A stretch of 26,619 nucleotides of DNA from assembly GCA_036005125.1 (NCBI GenBank), contig DASYQV010000067.1, positions 1 through 26,619 on the forward strand, written 5' to 3'. This stretch comes from DASYQV01 sp036005125. GTDB lineage: Bacteria > Acidobacteriota > Vicinamibacteria > Vicinamibacterales > UBA2999. The stretch's first letter is position 1, and every line of letters begins with the position of its first letter. The notes beneath the pieces were generated by a model that ran no database searches, was not told the DNA's origin, and saw only the letters and a list, made by a program, of their open reading frames with translations. Both the position numbers and the translations under genes were made by a program. Below, in pieces: positions 23,962 through 26,619 of the stretch.

Positions 23962-24040
23962 CGGGGTCAGACCCCGTTCTGACCCCGTTCTGACCCCGGT
24001 CTGACCCCGGTCTGACCCCCGTCTGACCCCGATCTGACCC
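23962..24040. repeat. 11-bp repeat array, inverted copy of the flgJ array
   Basis: After the palindrome GGGGTCAGACCCC (23964-23976) come six units of 11 bases (CCGTTCTGACC twice, CCGGTCTGACC twice, CCCGTCTGACC, CCGATCTGACC) at 23975-24040. They are the reverse complement of the flgJ unit. The rest of the 245-base gap (23904-24148) shows no gene, only an AT-richer stretch near 24096-24112 and the Shine-Dalgarno GGAGG at 24137-24141. Confidence 0.92.
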
Positions 24041-24148
24041 CCACAGCTGATTCTTGTTGACGCGACGGCCGGAGCAGCCTACGGTACGTCTGGCGTTTTA
24101 GAGGCTGGGTTTAACCGCCGGGAAGTTCGGAATTTCGGAGGTGCGACG

Positions 24149-25492
24149 ATGAGCGCGTCAGGGAAACCCCGGATATTCGGTTCCGCGTGGGCCGCGATGG
24201 TCGGGCTCGTCGCCTTTGGCGTCGTGGTGTGCACGACGGTTTCGGCGCAGCAGCCGGTGGCAACCGGCCAGGGTCCGGTCACTTTCACCAAGCATGTAGC
24301 ACCGATCCTCCAGAAATCATGTCAGTCCTGCCATCGGCCCGGCTCCGTGGCCCCGATGTCGTTGCTGACGTATGAGGAAGCGCGGCCGTGGGCGCGTTCA
24401 ATCAAGCAGAAGGTCGTCGGCCGCACGATGCCGCCTTGGTACGTCGACAAGTCGGTCGGCATCCAGACCTTCAAGGACGATCGATCGCTGACCGAGCAGG
24501 AAATCGCGACGATTGTCGCGTGGGCGGACGGCGGGGCGCCACGCGGGAATCCCGCAGACATGCCGCCGCCGCTGACATTCGACAAGGAGCGGTACAAGTG
24601 GACGCTCCAGGATGGACTGGGCCGCGAGCCGGATCTGGTCGTTCCGATTCCTGAGCCATTCAAGGTGCCCGGCAACATTTCCAACTGGTGGATCGAGTTT
24701 GATTCCGACACGGGCCTGAAAGAGGACCGCTACATCAGAGCATTGGAAACCAAGCCGTCACTCTCGGGTTTTCCGGTCGTCCACCACGCCTCGACGTCCA
24801 TGTTTCTCGAAGGGGCGTCGGAGGAACTGGAAGGCCTGGGTGAATATGCGCTCGGCAAGACCGGGGACATCCACCCGGACGGCACGGCCCGCTTGATTAG
24901 GGCCGGCACGAAGATTCGCTGGAACATGCACTACTCGGCGAACCCGAACCGCGAGGACACCTACGATCGGACGAGCATAGGTTTCTGGTTCTATCCGAGC
25001 GGCTACGTCCCGAAGCACAAGCTCACCCGGCAGAGCGTCGGCAGCGTCACCGATCTCGATTTTCCGCCGGGAGAGAACAACGTCCGCACCGATGGCTACA
25101 CCGTGCTGGACACCAACATCCGGCTCACGGTCTATCAGCCGCACCTGCACAATCTCGGCAAGCGCCAGTGCCTCGAAGCGATCTACAAGGACGGGCGCGT
25201 GCAGACGTTGAACTGCATCAACTGGGACTTCGGCTGGCACATCGCCTACAACTACACGGACGACTCGCAGCCGCTGCTGCCCAAAGGGACGATCCTGCAC
25301 GTCATCAGCTGGCACGACAACTCGAAGGCCAACAGGTGGGCCGCCGACCCACGCAACTGGGTGGGCTGGGGCAACCGCTCGACCGACGACATGTCGTTCG
25401 CCCACATCAGCTGGTACACACTCACCGACGAGGAGTTCTCGCAGCACCTCAGACAGCGACAGGCGCCGACGAGAACGAATAACCAGCCGTAG
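24149..25492 (+). CDS. Secreted cytochrome c fused to a copper monooxygenase-like (PHM-type) domain
   Basis: A 447-residue protein with a signal peptide (residues 1 to about 34, ending VSA before QQPV). Residues 45-135 are a class I cytochrome c-like domain with the heme site C58-Q-S-C61-H62 and a possible axial Met in GRTMPPWY. The remainder resembles type II copper ascorbate-dependent monooxygenases: H212-H213 (VVHHAS), H261 in WNMHYS, H332-L-H334 in PHLHNLGK and a Met at about 415 in WGNRSTDDM, in the order expected for CuH and CuM ligands. The substrate is unknown. GGAGG at 24137-24141 gives a firm start. The next gene is likely co-transcribed. Confidence 0.85.
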   Translation: MSASGKPRIFGSAWAAMVGLVAFGVVVCTTVSAQQPVATGQGPVTFTKHVAPILQKSCQSCHRPGSVAPMSLLTYEEARPWARSIKQKVVGRTMPPWYVDKSVGIQTFKDDRSLTEQEIATIVAWADGGAPRGNPADMPPPLTFDKERYKWTLQDGLGREPDLVVPIPEPFKVPGNISNWWIEFDSDTGLKEDRYIRALETKPSLSGFPVVHHASTSMFLEGASEELEGLGEYALGKTGDIHPDGTARLIRAGTKIRWNMHYSANPNREDTYDRTSIGFWFYPSGYVPKHKLTRQSVGSVTDLDFPPGENNVRTDGYTVLDTNIRLTVYQPHLHNLGKRQCLEAIYKDGRVQTLNCINWDFGWHIAYNYTDDSQPLLPKGTILHVISWHDNSKANRWAADPRNWVGWGNRSTDDMSFAHISWYTLTDEEFSQHLRQRQAPTRTNNQP

Positions 25493-25604
25493 GATTCGTG
25501 ATGTGCGTTCGTGATTCGCGATTCGATCGGGATTCCGATCGAATCGCGAATCGCGAGCGCGGCATGACGCAAATCACGAATCACGAATCACGAATCGCGA
25601 ATAG
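25493..25604. repeat. Heptamer array with a near-perfect hairpin before the last gene
   Basis: The spacer directly behind the stop codon consists of seven-base units: TTCGTGA, TTCGCGA (25508-25521), then inverted units, and TCACGAA three times plus TCGCGAA at 25574-25601. The first part forms a hairpin: 25513-25530 pairs perfectly with 25535-25552 (18 bp, loop GATT) and can extend outward with one G-U pair. No T-run follows. Confidence 0.92.
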
Positions 25605-25611
25605 AAAGTCT

Positions 25612-25617
25612 GGAAGG
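25612..25617 (+). promoter_or_regulatory. Shine-Dalgarno site that fixes the last gene's start
   Basis: GGAAGG six bases before the ATG at 25624 favours that start; the longer frame from 25498 would translate the heptamer array. Confidence 0.75.
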
Positions 25618-25623
25618 CCCGTC

Positions 25624-26595
25624 ATGTCCAGTCGATCGATTCTGCACGTCGTGGTCGCCGCGCTGTTGCTGGTTGTCGCGTCCGACGGCACGCGCGCGCA
25701 GACACTGTTCCTCAAGGGCCAGACGATTCAGCCCGTATTCGAAGGGTGGGAGAAGAATGCCGATGGCACCTTCAGCATGCTGTTCGGCTACATGAACCGG
25801 AATTACGAGGAAACGCCGAACGTGCCGGTCGGTCAGAACAACTTCTTCTCGCCGGGACCCGAGGACCGCGGCCAGCCGACCCACTTCTACACGCGGCGGC
25901 AGTCGTTCGTCTTCCGGGTGACCGTGCCGGCCGATTGGGGTCAGAAGGACCTCGTCTGGACGGTCAATCACAACGGGAAGGCATTCACGGCCCTTGGCAG
26001 CCTGATGCCGCATTGGGTGCTCGACGAAGGGGTCTGGCGTGCCAATCGCGGGTCCGGCACCAGTGGACGTACGGCGGCCGAGATGCCTCGCAATGAACCG
26101 CCGGTCGTCAAGCTGGTGGGCTCCGACCAGCTCACCGCCAAGGTCGGCGAGCCACTGACGTTGACCGTTACCGCGACCGACGACGGGAGGCCCGGTCCGC
26201 GGCCGCCGCGTCCGACTCGGAGGTCAGGGACAGGAGAAGCCCTCAATACGACGCCAACGGTGATCGTGCCCGGCTTGCCGACCCTTGGCGGCAACCGGAG
26301 CGGCGCCGGGAATGGGAACGGCGGCCCCACTGATCAGAACATGGTGAAGACGAGGACGGCGTACGAAACCGGCCTCGCGGTCACCTTCCTGCATTACCGA
26401 GGGCCGGGAAAGGTCACCTTCGAGCCGATGGCGATGCCTGTCAAGTCGGGCAGTCCGGCGGTCACCCAGGCGCGGTTCAGCGAGGCAGGCACGTACATCA
26501 TTCGCGCCATGGCCGACGACAGCAGTTACACGACGCCGGTCGACATCACGGTCACCGTGAAGGATACGACGGGGTCCCAGGTCGTGCAGCGATGA
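25624..26595 (+). CDS. Secreted protein of unknown function, partner of the cytochrome/PHM gene
   Basis: A 323-residue protein with a signal peptide (SSRSILHVVVAALLLVVASD, cleavage likely after TRA before QTLFLKG). Residues 45-150 contain a conserved-looking block (FSMLFGYMNRNYEE, PVGQNNFFSPGPEDRGQPTH, FRVTVPADWGQKDLVWTV). The C-terminal half looks like an Ig-like beta domain (PPVVKLVGSDQLTAKVGEPL and later EAGTYIIRAMADDSSY) with a Pro/Arg/Gly/Asn-rich insertion at about residues 190-240. No catalytic motif is visible. I do not recognise a named family. Its place behind the cytochrome/copper gene suggests a shared envelope role, which is inference. Confidence 0.78.
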   Translation: MSSRSILHVVVAALLLVVASDGTRAQTLFLKGQTIQPVFEGWEKNADGTFSMLFGYMNRNYEETPNVPVGQNNFFSPGPEDRGQPTHFYTRRQSFVFRVTVPADWGQKDLVWTVNHNGKAFTALGSLMPHWVLDEGVWRANRGSGTSGRTAAEMPRNEPPVVKLVGSDQLTAKVGEPLTLTVTATDDGRPGPRPPRPTRRSGTGEALNTTPTVIVPGLPTLGGNRSGAGNGNGGPTDQNMVKTRTAYETGLAVTFLHYRGPGKVTFEPMAMPVKSGSPAVTQARFSEAGTYIIRAMADDSSYTTPVDITVTVKDTTGSQVVQR

Positions 26596-26605
26596 ATTGA
26601 GTAAG

Positions 26606-26619
26606 ACGTAGGCCGGGTC
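26606..26619. repeat. Truncated REP-like unit at the window end
   Basis: ACGTAGGCCGGGTC equals the first half of the units at 21586-21715; the partner half-palindrome would lie beyond the window. Confidence 0.7.

Noticed and set aside
25498..25623. Upstream start for the last gene
   Set aside because: It would translate the heptamer array, whereas ATG 25624 has a good Shine-Dalgarno site and opens directly with a signal peptide.

Overview
This is a GC-rich bacterial window dominated by one long, tightly packed, plus-strand flagellar gene cluster (positions 1 to about 20650), followed by an acetyltransferase, a repeat-rich spacer and an unrelated metabolic block. All genes I can support are on the + strand. 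The gene order, the FliW-CsrA pair, the fused cytochrome c/copper monooxygenase-like protein and the abundant short intergenic repeats suggest an environmental Acidobacteriota (perhaps Vicinamibacteria). That placement is inference from gene content; no rRNA or marker gene is present.

Layout. 1-3692: end of fliL, a small fliN, then export-gate genes fliO, fliP, fliQ, fliR, flhB, mostly with overlapping stop/start codons. 3693-3812: heptamer repeat spacer. 3813-10241: flhA, flhF, flhG, fliA (sigma-28), fliM and a second, long FliN/FliY-like gene. 10247-11444: two little-known cluster genes, a DUF2802-like membrane protein and a zinc-finger/MshEN (possible c-di-GMP sensor) protein. 11417-16896: rod, ring and rod-cap genes flgF, flgG, flgA, flgH, flgI, flgJ. 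16927-20648: late genes flgM, flgN, flgK, flgL, fliW, csrA, probably served by a sigma-28 promoter at the 3' end of flgJ. 20645-21580: tandem GNAT-type acetyltransferase overlapping csrA. 21586-21715: REP-like spacer. 21789-23903: fused alpha/beta E1 component of a 2-oxoacid dehydrogenase. 23904-24148: spacer with an 11-bp repeat array. 24149-26595: secreted cytochrome c/copper monooxygenase-like protein and a secreted partner of unknown function.

How the genes work together. FliP/Q/R, FlhA and FlhB form the export gate, FliO and FliL assist, FlhF/FlhG set position and number, and FliM/FliN form the switch. FlgF/G make the rod, FlgA/H/I the P- and L-rings, and FlgJ opens the wall. FlgM holds FliA (sigma-28) until hook completion; FlgN/K/L make the hook-filament junction; FliW and CsrA are likely to set flagellin translation. 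Flagellin, hook, fliE-fliI, flgB/C, fliD and stator genes are not in the window.

The most unusual aspect is repeat DNA invading an otherwise compact operon. Three heptanucleotide arrays of different unit sequence lie directly behind stop codons. An 11-bp array occurs both inside flgJ and, inverted, between genes 7.7 kb away. A 21-bp array encodes a heptapeptide linker in flgJ. A roughly 250-bp block of stacked palindromes has split the signal-peptide region of flgI.
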